Shown here: piece by piece, positions 34,835-47,143 of the stretch
Numbering within the stretch: position 1 is the stretch's first letter
How the letters are laid out: the number at the start of each line of letters is the position of its first letter
Assembly (NCBI GenBank): GCA_015521115.1
Contig: WAOT01000001.1
Span: 62,001-126,000 of the forward strand
Length of the DNA stretch: 64,000 bases
Direction: 5' to 3'
From: Desulfurococcales archaeon
Lineage (GTDB): Archaea; Thermoproteota; Thermoprotei_A; Sulfolobales; Acidilobaceae
Notes under the pieces: generated by a model
Told to the model about the DNA's origin: nothing
Databases searched by the model: none
What the model saw: the letters and a program-made list of their open reading frames with translations, nothing else
Program-made: the position numbers and the translations under genes

Positions 34835-35372
34835 CAGCCCACCCCAGCCTTCCTAGAACCATTAGTAATCCAGCCAGCTTTATGATATCGCCCACGAGTG
34901 CAACTAGCGCAACAGACTGGTTTAAGATGATTATTGGCAGTGATACTATGAATATGGTAACGCCCATGACGAAGAGAAGGGCACCCGTGGGGTGCACCTC
35001 TTTATAGTCTATGTATAGTTTTGAGCCCACGAAGAACTCCACAACATACGCTAGGAAGATGAGGGCTCCACCCTCCACGGGCCTAAAGTAGCCTACAGCT
35101 ATTGCCAATGAGCCTAGGACGAGGGCTATTGGAGATATGTTCTTCATATGCCAGTATGAGACTTTGGAGAAGCCTAGATAGCCGTATAGGGCTACTAGTC
35201 CCACAATGATTAGTGCTACTAGGAGGTAGAGGCCTGGCGGTTTGAAGGCCGCCTCTATCCCGTCATAATATACTATGATTAGCACTATTGCTATTAGTAT
35301 GGAGGCAATGGATGACGCTACTGTCCCGATAATACCTCTTTTCACTCTACCACTATCTTTTGAACTCATCAC
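34809..35372 (-). CDS. Six-helix membrane protein, unknown
   Basis: The 187-aa protein has about six hydrophobic helices, starting near residues 15, 47, 82, 103, 130 and 158, and short loops. The start is ATG 35372 or 35369. It overlaps the geranylgeranyl-reductase start by 26 bp, so the two are cotranscribed. I recognise no family; a small crenarchaeal DUF973-type protein is one possibility. Confidence 0.65.
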   Translation of the reverse strand: MMSSKDSGRVKRGIIGTVASSIASILIAIVLIIVYYDGIEAAFKPPGLYLLVALIIVGLVALYGYLGFSKVSYWHMKNISPIALVLGSLAIAVGYFRPVEGGALIFLAYVVEFFVGSKLYIDYKEVHPTGALLFVMGVTIFIVSLPIIILNQSVALVALVGDIIKLAGLLMVLGRLGWAGGAGTEEV

Positions 35373-35420
35373 ATTCTACCTCTGCATTATCACTGTATAG
35401 CGTGCTCTGCCATAGCATAA

Positions 35421-38271
<2,851 letters not shown>

Positions 38272-38379
38272 AGTCACACCCTCCCCGAGTAGCATGCATC
38301 GGAGATATTATCGGAGCGTATAGACACCCTATATCATGGGCTGAGGGTTCGAGGCCTGTGATCCCGGGGATGATGAGGG

Positions 38380-39102
38380 GTGCCTCGAAAGAGCAAGAGG
38401 AAGACCAGGACTAGCAAGGCTAAGGGAGCGGGCAAGCGGAAAACTACTGTGGAAAAGAAGGAGGAGCCTAAGACCAAGAGGGAGCCCAAGGAAAAGGTGA
38501 AGGCTCCCGTTGTCAAGGTTAAGGTGAGATGGTTTAAGAGGGCAAGGGTTAAGGTGTCTGGTGTCGAGCTTGACGTGCTAAAGCCCGTTAAGGAGATTGA
38601 GAGGGAGGAGGTTGGAGCCCCCCTCGATGTGCTGATGAGGGTTGCTGAAGAGCTCTCCACAACGGGGGGCGGCACCTTCGAGGTCGAGGTTGAGGGCGGC
38701 GTTAGGAGGGTTTTTGGCGAGGAGAAAGCTCCAGAGCCTTCCGACAGTGAGGTCTCAATGCTATTCCCCCGGCCTGCTAGGTTGAAATCTATCGCTGTCG
38801 TCAGGTTTAACGCCCTGGAAGAGGCAAGCGAGGGGGGAGTGTCTGTTTTTGCCGTGAAAGAGGATAAGCTAAGGTTTGCTAAAGTCAAGAGCGAGCTCTA
38901 CGTATATGAGGGCCGTATTAAAGCTCCAGACGATGTGTACCTGATAGTGCTAGACACAGACCTGGGGAGGAGGCTTGTAAGGGTTCCGAGGGAGCCTATA
39001 ATTTCGAAGCTCGTCCGGCCCTCTCAGCCTCTTCCCGGACTAGATGGAGAATCTCGGAGTAATGAACACGAACAAGGTGAAGATAATACCCCTTCCTCGT
39101 AA
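38380..39102 (+). CDS. Lysine-rich hypothetical protein
   Basis: The 240-aa protein starts with about 45 very basic residues (KSKRKTRTSKAKGAGKRK and similar), then an alpha/beta domain (VKVSGVELDVLKPV, LKSIAVVRFNALEEAS, DVYLIVLDTDLG). The last 30 residues are low-complexity and overlap the zinc-finger gene on the other strand by 107 bp. The basic tail suggests nucleic-acid binding. DUF2286 is a possible family but is not confirmed. GTG 38380 follows GATGAGGG. Confidence 0.6.
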   Translation: MPRKSKRKTRTSKAKGAGKRKTTVEKKEEPKTKREPKEKVKAPVVKVKVRWFKRARVKVSGVELDVLKPVKEIEREEVGAPLDVLMRVAEELSTTGGGTFEVEVEGGVRRVFGEEKAPEPSDSEVSMLFPRPARLKSIAVVRFNALEEASEGGVSVFAVKEDKLRFAKVKSELYVYEGRIKAPDDVYLIVLDTDLGRRLVRVPREPIISKLVRPSQPLPGLDGESRSNEHEQGEDNTPSS

Positions 39103-39289
39103 AGGGCCCCCTACCACAGAGGGCACAGTATATAGTGCTACTTCGGGGACGTAGCCTGGTGCCTACAATCCTTATTGAGTCCACAACGTGATCCGCTAGG
39201 AGTGTGACGCTATAATCTTCGGGCTCTAGTAGGCCTGCGGCTATCCTTGCTACAGCGTCGACTATTTTCTCTTCGAACCCTATCCTCAA
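38996..39289 (-). CDS. Small C2H2 zinc-finger protein
   Basis: The 97-aa protein ends with a C2H2-type finger, YCALCGRGPFTRKGYYLHLV then HYSEI (C-x2-C-x11-H-x4-H). This is unusual in archaea but known in small crenarchaeal DNA-binding proteins. The N-terminal 50 residues are helical with acidic patches. Its 3' end overlaps the convergent basic protein gene by 107 bp. It lies 22 bp after the start side of the HD-hydrolase gene, in the same direction. Confidence 0.65.
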   Translation of the reverse strand: MRIGFEEKIVDAVARIAAGLLEPEDYSVTLLADHVVDSIRIVGTRLRPRSSTIYCALCGRGPFTRKGYYLHLVRVHYSEILHLVREEAERAGRASKL

Positions 39290-39311
39290 CCCGCTACTCC
39301 TCCTGTTTGGT

Positions 39312-40136
39312 TTAGCAGTTTCCGGGGAATATCGGTTTGAGCCTTCTGGCGTTGACTCCGAGTAGTACTGGTTCTACGATTATGTACTCGCCTATGATTG
39401 ACGTTTTAATCTTCGGGAGCAGGACTCTCTCGATCTGGAACATTCCCGCCATGTCCTCCATGTACACCTTTATTCTCAGCGGTCTCCTGCTGTCCCTGTT
39501 CTCCTCTATGATCACCTTCTTTATGCTAAGGGCGGAGAGGGCGTGTATGTCTTCTTTGCCTTTAGCGTATGGTAGCCTAGCCCTCCCCTCCGCCATGTCT
39601 GTTGCGTCTGCCACTTTCACGACGCTGGCCTCTAGTGTGAGGGCTTCAACGTCCATGGCTGTCGCGTAGATTGCGTGTTGGATCTCGGAGCGGATCATGT
39701 AGGGGTCGCAGTCCTCCCCCTCAACTATTGCTGGCAGGAGCCTATCTAGTATTGGCGCGGCCATCATTGCACCGACAAGCTCGTGGTGTTTCCTGTGTAT
39801 ACTGTTACCTATGTCGTGTAGGTAGGCCCCCATTAGTACTATCAGCTTGGCGCAGTCAAGACTCCGTGTTATTCTGTGTATTATTGATGAGGGCCTTAAC
39901 CCGTGCCTGTAGAGTATGTCGAAGATCTCCAGGGCTGAGCCCGAGACTATTGCTGCATGTACTGGGCCGTGGTCGTTATAGAGGAGCCTCTCGACCGCGT
40001 TTATGTTAGCCATCCTTAGCAGGCTCTGGATCTCCCTGTCAGTTGTTAGGGCCTCCCATGCCCTACTCAGTAGGGGGCTCTTCTCGACGTGGGCTGCGAC
40101 AAGTTTAGGCCCTACTAGCGCCCCCAACATCATCAC
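39312..40136 (-). CDS. HD-domain metal-dependent phosphohydrolase
   Basis: The 274-aa protein shows the HD superfamily metal sites: HGPVHA near residue 56, AYLHDIGNSIHRKHHE near 105-120, and a later D in VVKVADATDM. The substrate is unknown; relatives act on nucleotides or cyclic nucleotides. The last 80 residues form a beta-rich part. It overlaps cutA by 4 bp at its start, suggesting cotranscription. Confidence 0.88.
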   Translation of the reverse strand: MMMLGALVGPKLVAAHVEKSPLLSRAWEALTTDREIQSLLRMANINAVERLLYNDHGPVHAAIVSGSALEIFDILYRHGLRPSSIIHRITRSLDCAKLIVLMGAYLHDIGNSIHRKHHELVGAMMAAPILDRLLPAIVEGEDCDPYMIRSEIQHAIYATAMDVEALTLEASVVKVADATDMAEGRARLPYAKGKEDIHALSALSIKKVIIEENRDSRRPLRIKVYMEDMAGMFQIERVLLPKIKTSIIGEYIIVEPVLLGVNARRLKPIFPGNC

Positions 40137-40459
40137 CTACACTCTCTCATCTCCCCCAGGGCCCACGCCTTGTATTCGTCTAGGACGTATGATGGGGGTA
40201 TTGCGACGATCTCAGGCACTTCGTAGGGGTGGAGCTCCCGTATTCTGTCCCTGAGGGGGTCTAGTAGACATTTTATCGTCTTGATTATCATGAGATCCTC
40301 ACTGTCATCCTCCACTTTACCCTTCCACCAGTATATGCTCCTGATCCCCTCGATGATGTTTATGCAGGCCGCAAGCCTCTCATTAACGAGTACCCTCGCT
40401 ATTTCGACAGCCTTACCCCTGGGTGCTGTGACAAGTACTACCACAAGCTCGTCCAACAC
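40133..40459 (-). CDS. cutA: CutA1 divalent-cation tolerance protein
   Basis: The 108-aa protein is CutA1: VVLVTAPRGKAVEIARVLV, ERLAACINI, SIYWWKGKVEDDSEDLMIIKT and HPYEVPEIVAIP. The trimeric protein is linked to copper tolerance in bacteria, though its role in archaea is obscure. It precedes the HD hydrolase with a 4-bp overlap. Confidence 0.95.
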   Translation of the reverse strand: MLDELVVVLVTAPRGKAVEIARVLVNERLAACINIIEGIRSIYWWKGKVEDDSEDLMIIKTIKCLLDPLRDRIRELHPYEVPEIVAIPPSYVLDEYKAWALGEMRECR

Positions 40460-40537
40460 CCCTCACCTGCCAGCTTACGGGTTAGAGCAGGATCTAACTA
40501 TAAGATCAAGCAAACTAAATAAATACGCTTACAGGCA

Positions 40538-40591
40538 TAGGGGCTCGGCATGCCCCTACGGGGCGGTATTGGTTCTTTAAGGGCTCCCCTA
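40538..40591 (+). promoter_or_regulatory. guaA upstream region with alternative hairpins
   Basis: TAGGGGC (40538-40544) pairs perfectly with GCCCCTA (40552-40558) around a 7-nt loop. TAGGGG can instead pair with CCCCTA at 40586-40591. A TATA-like TAAATAAAT lies near 40515-40523, so at least the later part may be transcribed leader, about 110 nt before ATG 40657. Confidence 0.35.
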
Positions 40592-40656
40592 TTGGACTCA
40601 CACCTCGGAGGGTCTAGATGTATTGAGTCGACCATGTAGTGTGGGGGCTGTAGCGT

Positions 40657-42222
40657 ATGGTAAAAACTAGCGGAGAGAATAGGCCAGTCCTAGTAATAGA
40701 CTTTGGGGGACAATATGGCCATCTAATAGCCCGGAGGTTCCGGGAGCTCGGATACAGGGTGACTCACCTCCCGGCTAAGACCGTCAAGGGTGCAGGAGTC
40801 AGGGAGGTTACCGCAGAGGTAGCAGGAGTCGTTCTAAGCGGCGGGCCGGCGAGTGTGTGGGAGAGCATGCACGACGATATTGTGAGGGCCGTGTTAAACA
40901 CGGGGATACCCATGCTAGGGATATGCTACGGGCACCAGCTCCTTGCAAAAATGTTGGGAGGGAGGGTCAGTAAGGCGCCTAAACCGGAGTTCGGCCCCAC
41001 CGAGGTTAGAATATTACGCCCAGAGGATCCCATTTTCAAAGGCTTCCACTCTGATAGGATACTAGTGTGGATGAGCCATAACGACGCTGTAATAACGCCT
41101 CCACCGGGGGCGGAGGTTTTAGCAGTCTCTGAGGGGAGCCCCGTCGCCGCTATGCGGGTCGGCGATAGGATCTATGGGGTTCAGTGGCACCCGGAGGTGT
41201 CCCATAGCCAGTACGGTAGCAGGCTACTCATGAACTGGGCTGAGATCTCCGGGATCCCGCGGGGCTGGGGTGAGAGTGAGATACTGAACCTAGCAGTGCA
41301 GACGTTGAAAGAGCAAATTGCTGGGCTAGAGGGGGGCGCGCGGGTGATCTCCGCTGTCAGCGGCGGTGTGGACTCGACCGTTGCGACCGTCCTAGCGGAA
41401 AAGTATTCGGAACTCGATATCATACCGGTGCTCCTCGAGCACGGACTGCATCCTGCGGGCTGGGTGGAGGATACAGTCGACGCTCTTAGGAGTCTCGGAA
41501 TTGAGGTCGTAGTAGTCGACGTCTCTGACAGGTTTCTAGATGCCCTTAAGGGCCTCACTGACCCTGAGGTCAAGAGGAAGGTCATATCAAGGTTATACTT
41601 CGACGAGCTCCATAGGATAGCTAAGGAGTATAATGCTAAGGGGCTAATACAGGGCACAATTTACCCCGACGTGATAGAAAGTGGGGGGCTCCCTGGAGCG
41701 GACAGGATCAAGACACACCACAACATAGGCCACCGGGAGGCGGCCCATGGCCTCATAATAATTGAGCCGCTCCGCTGGCTCTACAAGGACGAGGTCAGGA
41801 GACTAGGGAGAATGCTCGGTATACCCGATTCAATTCTAAACAGGCAGCCCGTCCCAGGCCCTGGGCTGGCAGTCAGGATCGAGGGAGAGGTTACACGGGA
41901 GAAGGTTGAGGTAGTTAGGAGGGCGGACGCCATCGTGAGGGAGGTGATCAGAAACCATAAGCTCGAAGAGGGTCTGTGGCAGTACTTCGCCATACTAACA
42001 GGGAGCAGGGCGACGGGAGTTAAGGGGGATAGAAGAGAGTATGGCTACGTGATCGCCGTAAGAGCCGTTGAGAGTAGCGAGGCTATGACCGCGAGGGCGG
42101 CACGCCTACCATGGGAGGTGCTCGAGGAGATCATGGTGAGGATAACAAGGGAAGTCCCAGGCGTCACGCGGGTACTCTACGACCTGACGAGTAAGCCGCC
42201 CGCCACAATAGAATGGGAGTAG
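40657..42222 (+). CDS. guaA: GMP synthase (fused amidotransferase and synthetase)
   Basis: The 521-aa enzyme converts XMP to GMP with glutamine and ATP. The N-terminal class I glutamine amidotransferase has VLSGGPAS, GICYGHQLLA (nucleophile Cys) and WHPEVSHS. The synthetase part has the PP-loop SAVSGGVDSTVA, and the C-terminal dimer domain holds the XMP-binding GPGLAVRI segment. Many euryarchaea split the two parts; here they are fused. The stop lies 2 bp from the convergent zinc-ribbon gene. Confidence 0.97.
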   Translation: MVKTSGENRPVLVIDFGGQYGHLIARRFRELGYRVTHLPAKTVKGAGVREVTAEVAGVVLSGGPASVWESMHDDIVRAVLNTGIPMLGICYGHQLLAKMLGGRVSKAPKPEFGPTEVRILRPEDPIFKGFHSDRILVWMSHNDAVITPPPGAEVLAVSEGSPVAAMRVGDRIYGVQWHPEVSHSQYGSRLLMNWAEISGIPRGWGESEILNLAVQTLKEQIAGLEGGARVISAVSGGVDSTVATVLAEKYSELDIIPVLLEHGLHPAGWVEDTVDALRSLGIEVVVVDVSDRFLDALKGLTDPEVKRKVISRLYFDELHRIAKEYNAKGLIQGTIYPDVIESGGLPGADRIKTHHNIGHREAAHGLIIIEPLRWLYKDEVRRLGRMLGIPDSILNRQPVPGPGLAVRIEGEVTREKVEVVRRADAIVREVIRNHKLEEGLWQYFAILTGSRATGVKGDRREYGYVIAVRAVESSEAMTARAARLPWEVLEEIMVRITREVPGVTRVLYDLTSKPPATIEWE

Positions 42223-42224
42223 AG

Positions 42225-42545
42225 CTACTCTGGTGGCTCCTCAAGATCTACGGAGTCCAGGTCTGAGAGGTCTATTTCTATTATTTCCCCCTCCTCCTTC
42301 TCCTGCTGTGGGGCCTCTCGAGGCGGAGTACCGCCCTCTTTAATCTTCTTCAAGACAGCCCTCCACTTATAGCCGCAGTTTGGGCACACGAAGCTCCCCA
42401 TAACAGTAATCGTTATCCTCCCATACTTGTCGGGGAGTGGGGATACGAGAGTCCATGTCTTTACTGGCTCGGCAACCCTGGTTCCACAGCGTGGGCAGAC
42501 GAATGGATCCTTCTTCTGCCTCCTCCCTCTAGCCACAGAGTTCAC
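42225..42545 (-). CDS. Zinc-ribbon protein
   Basis: The 106-aa protein has two CPxCG knuckles, CPRCGTRV (near residue 17) and CPNCGYKW (near 54), about 35 residues apart. They form one ribbon, joined by a beta-rich stretch. A 45-residue acidic tail follows. It could be a chromatin- or transcription-associated factor (Elf1- or TFS-like size), but I see no diagnostic motif. It stands first in a possible minus-strand group with MscS. Confidence 0.75.
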   Translation of the reverse strand: MNSVARGRRQKKDPFVCPRCGTRVAEPVKTWTLVSPLPDKYGRITITVMGSFVCPNCGYKWRAVLKKIKEGGTPPREAPQQEKEEGEIIEIDLSDLDSVDLEEPPE

Positions 42546-42575
42546 CCCTTCAAATGTTTCCCTTTGCTGGGCGTA

Positions 42576-43403
42576 TTAAGTCTGTAGCGATATAGTAAAC
42601 GAGTATCCTGTTTCTTTTAGTGATACAGCTAGATCCTCTAGGAGCCTGTTGAACTTCCTCCTGCTCACTTTCCTCCCAGGCACTGGTAGCTTGATGCTTA
42701 TTGTTACGCTATCACTACTCAACTCCTCAACACTACTCTCGAGCTGGAGGTGTCTGGGGCTCGTTACTAGGGGTCTCGTGAGGGTCGCTATCTCGTCCTC
42801 AATCCTCTGTATTATGCTTCTGGCCACCTCCGGGTCGTCCAGTCCCCAGATCCTGATGTTGAGGGTTACAATTGCGGGTTCAACGGGCATCTTAACCATC
42901 TTATGGAGAACTACCCTGTTCGGTATCTTATACACACCGTCTTCGCCCTCAACCACGACGAAGAACGGGTTTATCTCCCTGACTTTGCCTACTATATCAT
43001 CAATCGACACTAGATCGCCCTTGTTTAGGCCGCGGCTTATGAGTATTACATAGTATGAGGCGACATTTGCTATTACCTCCCAGCTGGCCGCTATGAGTAT
43101 TAGGATCACCCCTAGGATGAAGTACGCTATCGCCTGCTGCTGTGTGAGTATATATAGAATTATGAATAATGTCACTATTATCGTCGCAGATTTAATCAGA
43201 CTATACATGTTCTCTATACTGGCCTCGCTCACGCCTGCAGTTTTACTTATACCTCTGAGTATATTTTTTATTATTAGTAATATTATTAATATTATAAATA
43301 ATATTAATACTGATTCTATAATTCTAACAACAAATATATTGCTGGATATCTCCCCCAGATATCCCGACAGTCTGTCAATCCCCGTGAGATAGTATTCGAA
43401 CAT
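42576..43403 (-). CDS. MscS family mechanosensitive channel (short)
   Basis: The 275-aa protein has three or four N-terminal membrane helices (residues 25-110), then the MscS beta domain: GLNKGDLVSIDDIVGKVREI, VPKIPNRV-like YKIPNRVV and a C-terminal alpha/beta part. It protects against osmotic shock. The membrane region is A/T-rich. The next gene upstream is a TrkA-type potassium regulator, suggesting an ion-homeostasis unit. Confidence 0.88.
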   Translation of the reverse strand: MFEYYLTGIDRLSGYLGEISSNIFVVRIIESVLILFIILIILLIIKNILRGISKTAGVSEASIENMYSLIKSATIIVTLFIILYILTQQQAIAYFILGVILILIAASWEVIANVASYYVILISRGLNKGDLVSIDDIVGKVREINPFFVVVEGEDGVYKIPNRVVLHKMVKMPVEPAIVTLNIRIWGLDDPEVARSIIQRIEDEIATLTRPLVTSPRHLQLESSVEELSSDSVTISIKLPVPGRKVSRRKFNRLLEDLAVSLKETGYSFTISLQT

Positions 43404-43439
43404 TCCTGGTCACCATCCGTGCACACAAAAGGTATGGTT

Positions 43440-44108
43440 CTAAAAGAGTTCATTAAACTCTTTGAGACTCCGATTCGATACTAACGCTACCACCACGTGT
43501 CCCGGCTCGAGGGGAGGGGCCTCGGTGGGGTCGTAGAAGTTCTCGCCGTCGAACACTGCAAGGATCTTAACACCCTTAGGTATCTCTTCATCCATAATGT
43601 GGGAGAGTATCTTACCCCTGATCTTGCTTGTCTCCCTGACGGCTCCAGCCACGAGGAAGAACTCTCCTGTAAGTGCAGAGACCAGATGCACCAGTTCATA
43701 CTTCCCCTGGATGAGGGAGTACAACATGTTTGCCGCTATAAGGGGTTCTACGATGACGCTTTCCACCCCTATCAAGTTCAGAAGAGATATTGTCTGCGTG
43801 TTCTTCGCCCTGACGAAGATCCTCTCGACGTTGTATAGTCTGGCTATGGATGCTACGAACAAGTTTACCTCGTCCCTATCTGTAGCTATAACAATCGCGT
43901 CATAGCTTGACAGGTCAATGTCCTCGAAGAACCTTGGATCCGTGACGTCCCTTGATAGTCCCTCAACATCGGCTATGTTTATCACCGACAGGATCTTCCT
44001 CTCATCCTTGTCTACAACCGTGATGTCATGTCCGAGCTTGCTCAGCCTCTCAGCTAGGTGGCTCCCTACGCGGCCTGCACCGATAATGAGTATCCTCAAC
44101 CCGCACAC
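43440..44108 (-). CDS. TrkA-type NAD-binding potassium regulator
   Basis: The 222-aa protein has a TrkA-N Rossmann domain (ILIIGAGRVGSHLAERL, ITVVDKD, DAIVIATDRDEVN) and a TrkA-C domain after residue 140 (RGKILSHIMDEEIPKG). It gates K+ transporters in response to NAD(H)/ATP. No Trk/Ktr membrane subunit is in the window; the adjacent MscS gene may be coregulated. Confidence 0.92.
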   Translation of the reverse strand: MCGLRILIIGAGRVGSHLAERLSKLGHDITVVDKDERKILSVINIADVEGLSRDVTDPRFFEDIDLSSYDAIVIATDRDEVNLFVASIARLYNVERIFVRAKNTQTISLLNLIGVESVIVEPLIAANMLYSLIQGKYELVHLVSALTGEFFLVAGAVRETSKIRGKILSHIMDEEIPKGVKILAVFDGENFYDPTEAPPLEPGHVVVALVSNRSLKEFNELF

Positions 44109-44206
44109 CCCTTACGACAGCCGCTCTAAATGTGGGAGGCAGCCCCGTCCACAGCTCTAACATATATCGCTAAGCCGGTGCTTAATTATGGAATCGGTGT
44201 TCCGGT

Positions 44207-45502
44207 ATGGCTGGCGCCGAGATATTATCGGTTAAAGGCCTCTACGCTCTGAACTCCCGGGGACACCCTACCATTAAGGTTGTCGTGGCTACACGATCTG
44301 GCGCTAAAGGCTACGGTCTGGCACCGAGTGGGGCCAGTAGGGGTGAGAGGGAGGCTGTAGAGCTTAGAGATGGTGGACGTAAATGGCTTGGGAGGGGTGT
44401 TAGCCGGGTATTAGCTATTCTCGAGAACGAGGTTGCGCCTAGGCTCGTCGGGGTGGACGTCACAAGGCAGAGATACGTTGACGGGCTCCTTATCAGCATA
44501 GACGGAACCCCAAACAAGTCGAGGATAGGTGGCAACCTCACGACAGCGACCAGTATAGCCGTGGCTAGAGCCGCATCTAGCCATCTCGGCCTCGAACCAT
44601 TCCAGTATATTGGCGGCGTCGAAAGGAGGCTCCTACCAACGCCCCTCTTAAACATCATAAACGGAGGTGTGCATGCAGGGAACAAGCTCAGCATCCAGGA
44701 GTTCATGATCATCCCTGTAGGTGCTGACAGCTTCCTGGACGCCATGAGAATAAGCGTCGAAGTCTACGGGACACTCAAAGAGATCCTGAAGGAGAAGTAT
44801 GGAAAGCAGGCCATAAACGTGGGAGATGAAGGAGGCTTTGCCCCTCCATTGGAATATACACGTGACGCATTAGACCTTCTAGTGGAAGCTATAACGGGGG
44901 CGGGATACGCTCCCGGCGCAGACGTAGCCCTAGGGATAGATGCCGCCGCAAGCCAGTTCTACGACCAGAACAGCCAGTCATACAGCATTGACGGCAAACA
45001 GCTAACCGCCCCCGAGCTCTTAGAATACTACTCTGCCCTGGCAGATGAGTACCCTCTAGTATATATCGAGGATCCCTTCTGGGAGAATGACTGGGAAAGC
45101 TTCAGAGAGATAACCAGGAAGCTGGGCAGCAGGCTCTTGATAGTGGGAGATGACCTATACACTACCAACGTAAGATACCTTAGGAAAGGGCTGGATCTCC
45201 ACGCCACAAACGCCGTCCTTGTTAAGATCAACCAGGTCGGAACCCTTTCCGAGACGATAGACTTCGTACACGAGGCAAAGTGGAATGGGCTGAGAGCCAT
45301 AGTGAGTCATAGGAGCGGGGACACAGAGGATCCGTTTATCGCAGATCTCAGCGTGGCCTTAGGTACTGGCCTTATCAAGACTGGAGCACCCGCACGAGGT
45401 GAGAGGACTGCCAAGTATAACAGGCTGATCGAGATCGAGAGCATGATAGATTCGCCCGCCTATGCAGGGGCTAGGCCCTTCCCCAGTAAGCCCAAAGGCT
45501 GA
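44207..45502 (+). CDS. eno: Enolase
   Basis: The 431-aa enzyme converts 2-phosphoglycerate to phosphoenolpyruvate. Family residues are intact: ALNSRGHPTI, GASRGEREAVELRDG, NVGDEGGFAP, YIEDPFWENDWESF (Mg ligand Glu/Asp), GDDLYTTN, KINQVGTLSETI and SHRSGDTED. TATA CATATATC precedes it near 44160. It is followed by a leucyl aminopeptidase after 113 bp. Confidence 0.97.
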   Translation: MAGAEILSVKGLYALNSRGHPTIKVVVATRSGAKGYGLAPSGASRGEREAVELRDGGRKWLGRGVSRVLAILENEVAPRLVGVDVTRQRYVDGLLISIDGTPNKSRIGGNLTTATSIAVARAASSHLGLEPFQYIGGVERRLLPTPLLNIINGGVHAGNKLSIQEFMIIPVGADSFLDAMRISVEVYGTLKEILKEKYGKQAINVGDEGGFAPPLEYTRDALDLLVEAITGAGYAPGADVALGIDAAASQFYDQNSQSYSIDGKQLTAPELLEYYSALADEYPLVYIEDPFWENDWESFREITRKLGSRLLIVGDDLYTTNVRYLRKGLDLHATNAVLVKINQVGTLSETIDFVHEAKWNGLRAIVSHRSGDTEDPFIADLSVALGTGLIKTGAPARGERTAKYNRLIEIESMIDSPAYAGARPFPSKPKG

Positions 45503-45616
45503 GCCTACACCTCTCTAGATAACAATACCTTCTCCCAGTGGATAGGCCATGATACAGGATATGCGCCACCTATAATTACCCGTTCTCCCAACTACAAGGC
45601 TAACCGGTGGGAGATA

Positions 45617-47089
45617 ATGGTCTTGTGGACTAAGCCCCCAACGCTTGAGATCTTCGCTGGAGACCCGGTAGAGTTTGAAGGCCCCATCATAGTACCAGTA
45701 CAGCAGGTAGAGGGCAAACCGTCGATCCCACCAGTACTGGAGAAGCTTGACAAGGAGCTAAGCCTCGGTGTTAGAGAACTGGTTGAAGCCGAGAAGATCA
45801 AGGGGAAGAAGGGAGAGCTCCTCGAGATCGTCAGAGGGAAGAAGATAGTTGTAGTAGTGGGCTTAGGTGAGAGCCCCGACGCTGAAACAGTGAGGAGGGC
45901 TTACGCTAAGGCCTCCAAGAAGTACGTCAACACTCATGAGAGCGTACTCCTGGTTGTGACCCCCCTCCCCGAGGATCTCCGTGTTGAGGCCTATATAGGG
46001 GCGGCCCTAGGCGTGTATGTTCTAGAGGAGTTCAAGACTGAGAAGAAGAGGAAACTCGCTAAACTCTTCGTCGACTCGGGACTAAAGGGTGCTGAGGAGG
46101 CAAAGGCCATAGTAGAGGGTGTGTACCTCGCCCGGGATCTGGCTAACGCCCCTCCAAACCACCTATACCCTGAGAGGATAGCAGAGATCGCCCAGAACCT
46201 CTTCCCGCCCCTAGGGGTTGAGGTCGAAGTATTCGACTACGAACGCCTCTTGAAGGAGGGCTTTGGGGGGATAGTGAGCGTTGGTAAGGGGAGCGCGAAG
46301 AAGCCGGTTCTCATAGTCCTCAAATACAGGAGGGGTGAGGGCAAGCCTGTCGCCCTCGTGGGTAAGACTATAGTCTTCGACAGTGGAGGTATAAACCTCA
46401 AGCCATCCCACTCTGTCGGGACAATGAAGTATGATAAGGCGGGAGGCGCCGCCGTGCTGGGAGCCCTCTGGACAATAGCCAAGGCTGGCTTAAAGGCGAA
46501 CGTCTACGTCCTTCTACCGGCAGCAATAAACGCTCCAGGGGGAGAGAGCTACCTGCCGAGCGACGTGATCAAGATGTGGGACGGCACATGGCTAGAAATA
46601 GGCAACACGGACGCGGAGGGTAGAGTGGTTCTCTCTGATGCTGTTGCATACGCCGCCAAGGGGTTAGAAGCAGACACGATAGTTACGTTCGCGACACTAA
46701 CAGGCGCTATAGTACTAGCCTTAGGCCCCCTCATCGCCGGGGTTTTCACAAGAGATGAAGACCTGCTCGAGAAGATAAAGGACGCGTCAAAGGCCAGCGG
46801 CGATAAGGTATGGCCCATGCCAATGGACGAGGACTATAAGCCCCTACTCGCAAAATCCGCTAAGACCGGTGACGTTAACAACATCGCCACTAGATGGGGC
46901 GACCCAATATATGCGAGCTTCCTCCTCGAGAAGTTCAGCCACGGGAAGAGGTTTGCCCACATAGACATGGCTGGGCCAGGCTTCGGGGCTGAGGGCCCAG
47001 TGCCAGCACCAGACTACTGGCCCAAGGGGTCACCTGGCTTCGGAGCGAGGCTCGCATACGAGCTAGTGAAGAGGCTAGTCAAGGGCTAG
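45617..47089 (+). CDS. pepA: Leucyl aminopeptidase (M17)
   Basis: The 490-aa protein has an N-terminal macro-like domain and a C-terminal peptidase with the two-zinc signature: GKTIVFDSGGINLKPS (Lys/Asp ligands), MKYDKAGGAA and NTDAEGRVVLSDA (Asp/Glu ligands). It removes N-terminal residues from peptides. The start is ATG 45617 or the nearby internal one. It is not obviously an operon member; BtpA follows after 54 bp. Confidence 0.95.
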   Translation: MVLWTKPPTLEIFAGDPVEFEGPIIVPVQQVEGKPSIPPVLEKLDKELSLGVRELVEAEKIKGKKGELLEIVRGKKIVVVVGLGESPDAETVRRAYAKASKKYVNTHESVLLVVTPLPEDLRVEAYIGAALGVYVLEEFKTEKKRKLAKLFVDSGLKGAEEAKAIVEGVYLARDLANAPPNHLYPERIAEIAQNLFPPLGVEVEVFDYERLLKEGFGGIVSVGKGSAKKPVLIVLKYRRGEGKPVALVGKTIVFDSGGINLKPSHSVGTMKYDKAGGAAVLGALWTIAKAGLKANVYVLLPAAINAPGGESYLPSDVIKMWDGTWLEIGNTDAEGRVVLSDAVAYAAKGLEADTIVTFATLTGAIVLALGPLIAGVFTRDEDLLEKIKDASKASGDKVWPMPMDEDYKPLLAKSAKTGDVNNIATRWGDPIYASFLLEKFSHGKRFAHIDMAGPGFGAEGPVPAPDYWPKGSPGFGARLAYELVKRLVKG

Positions 47090-47143
47090 CCCCACAGATT
47101 TATCCTATACCCCCTTAAACTAGTTTACTCGGGTGAAAGCTTA

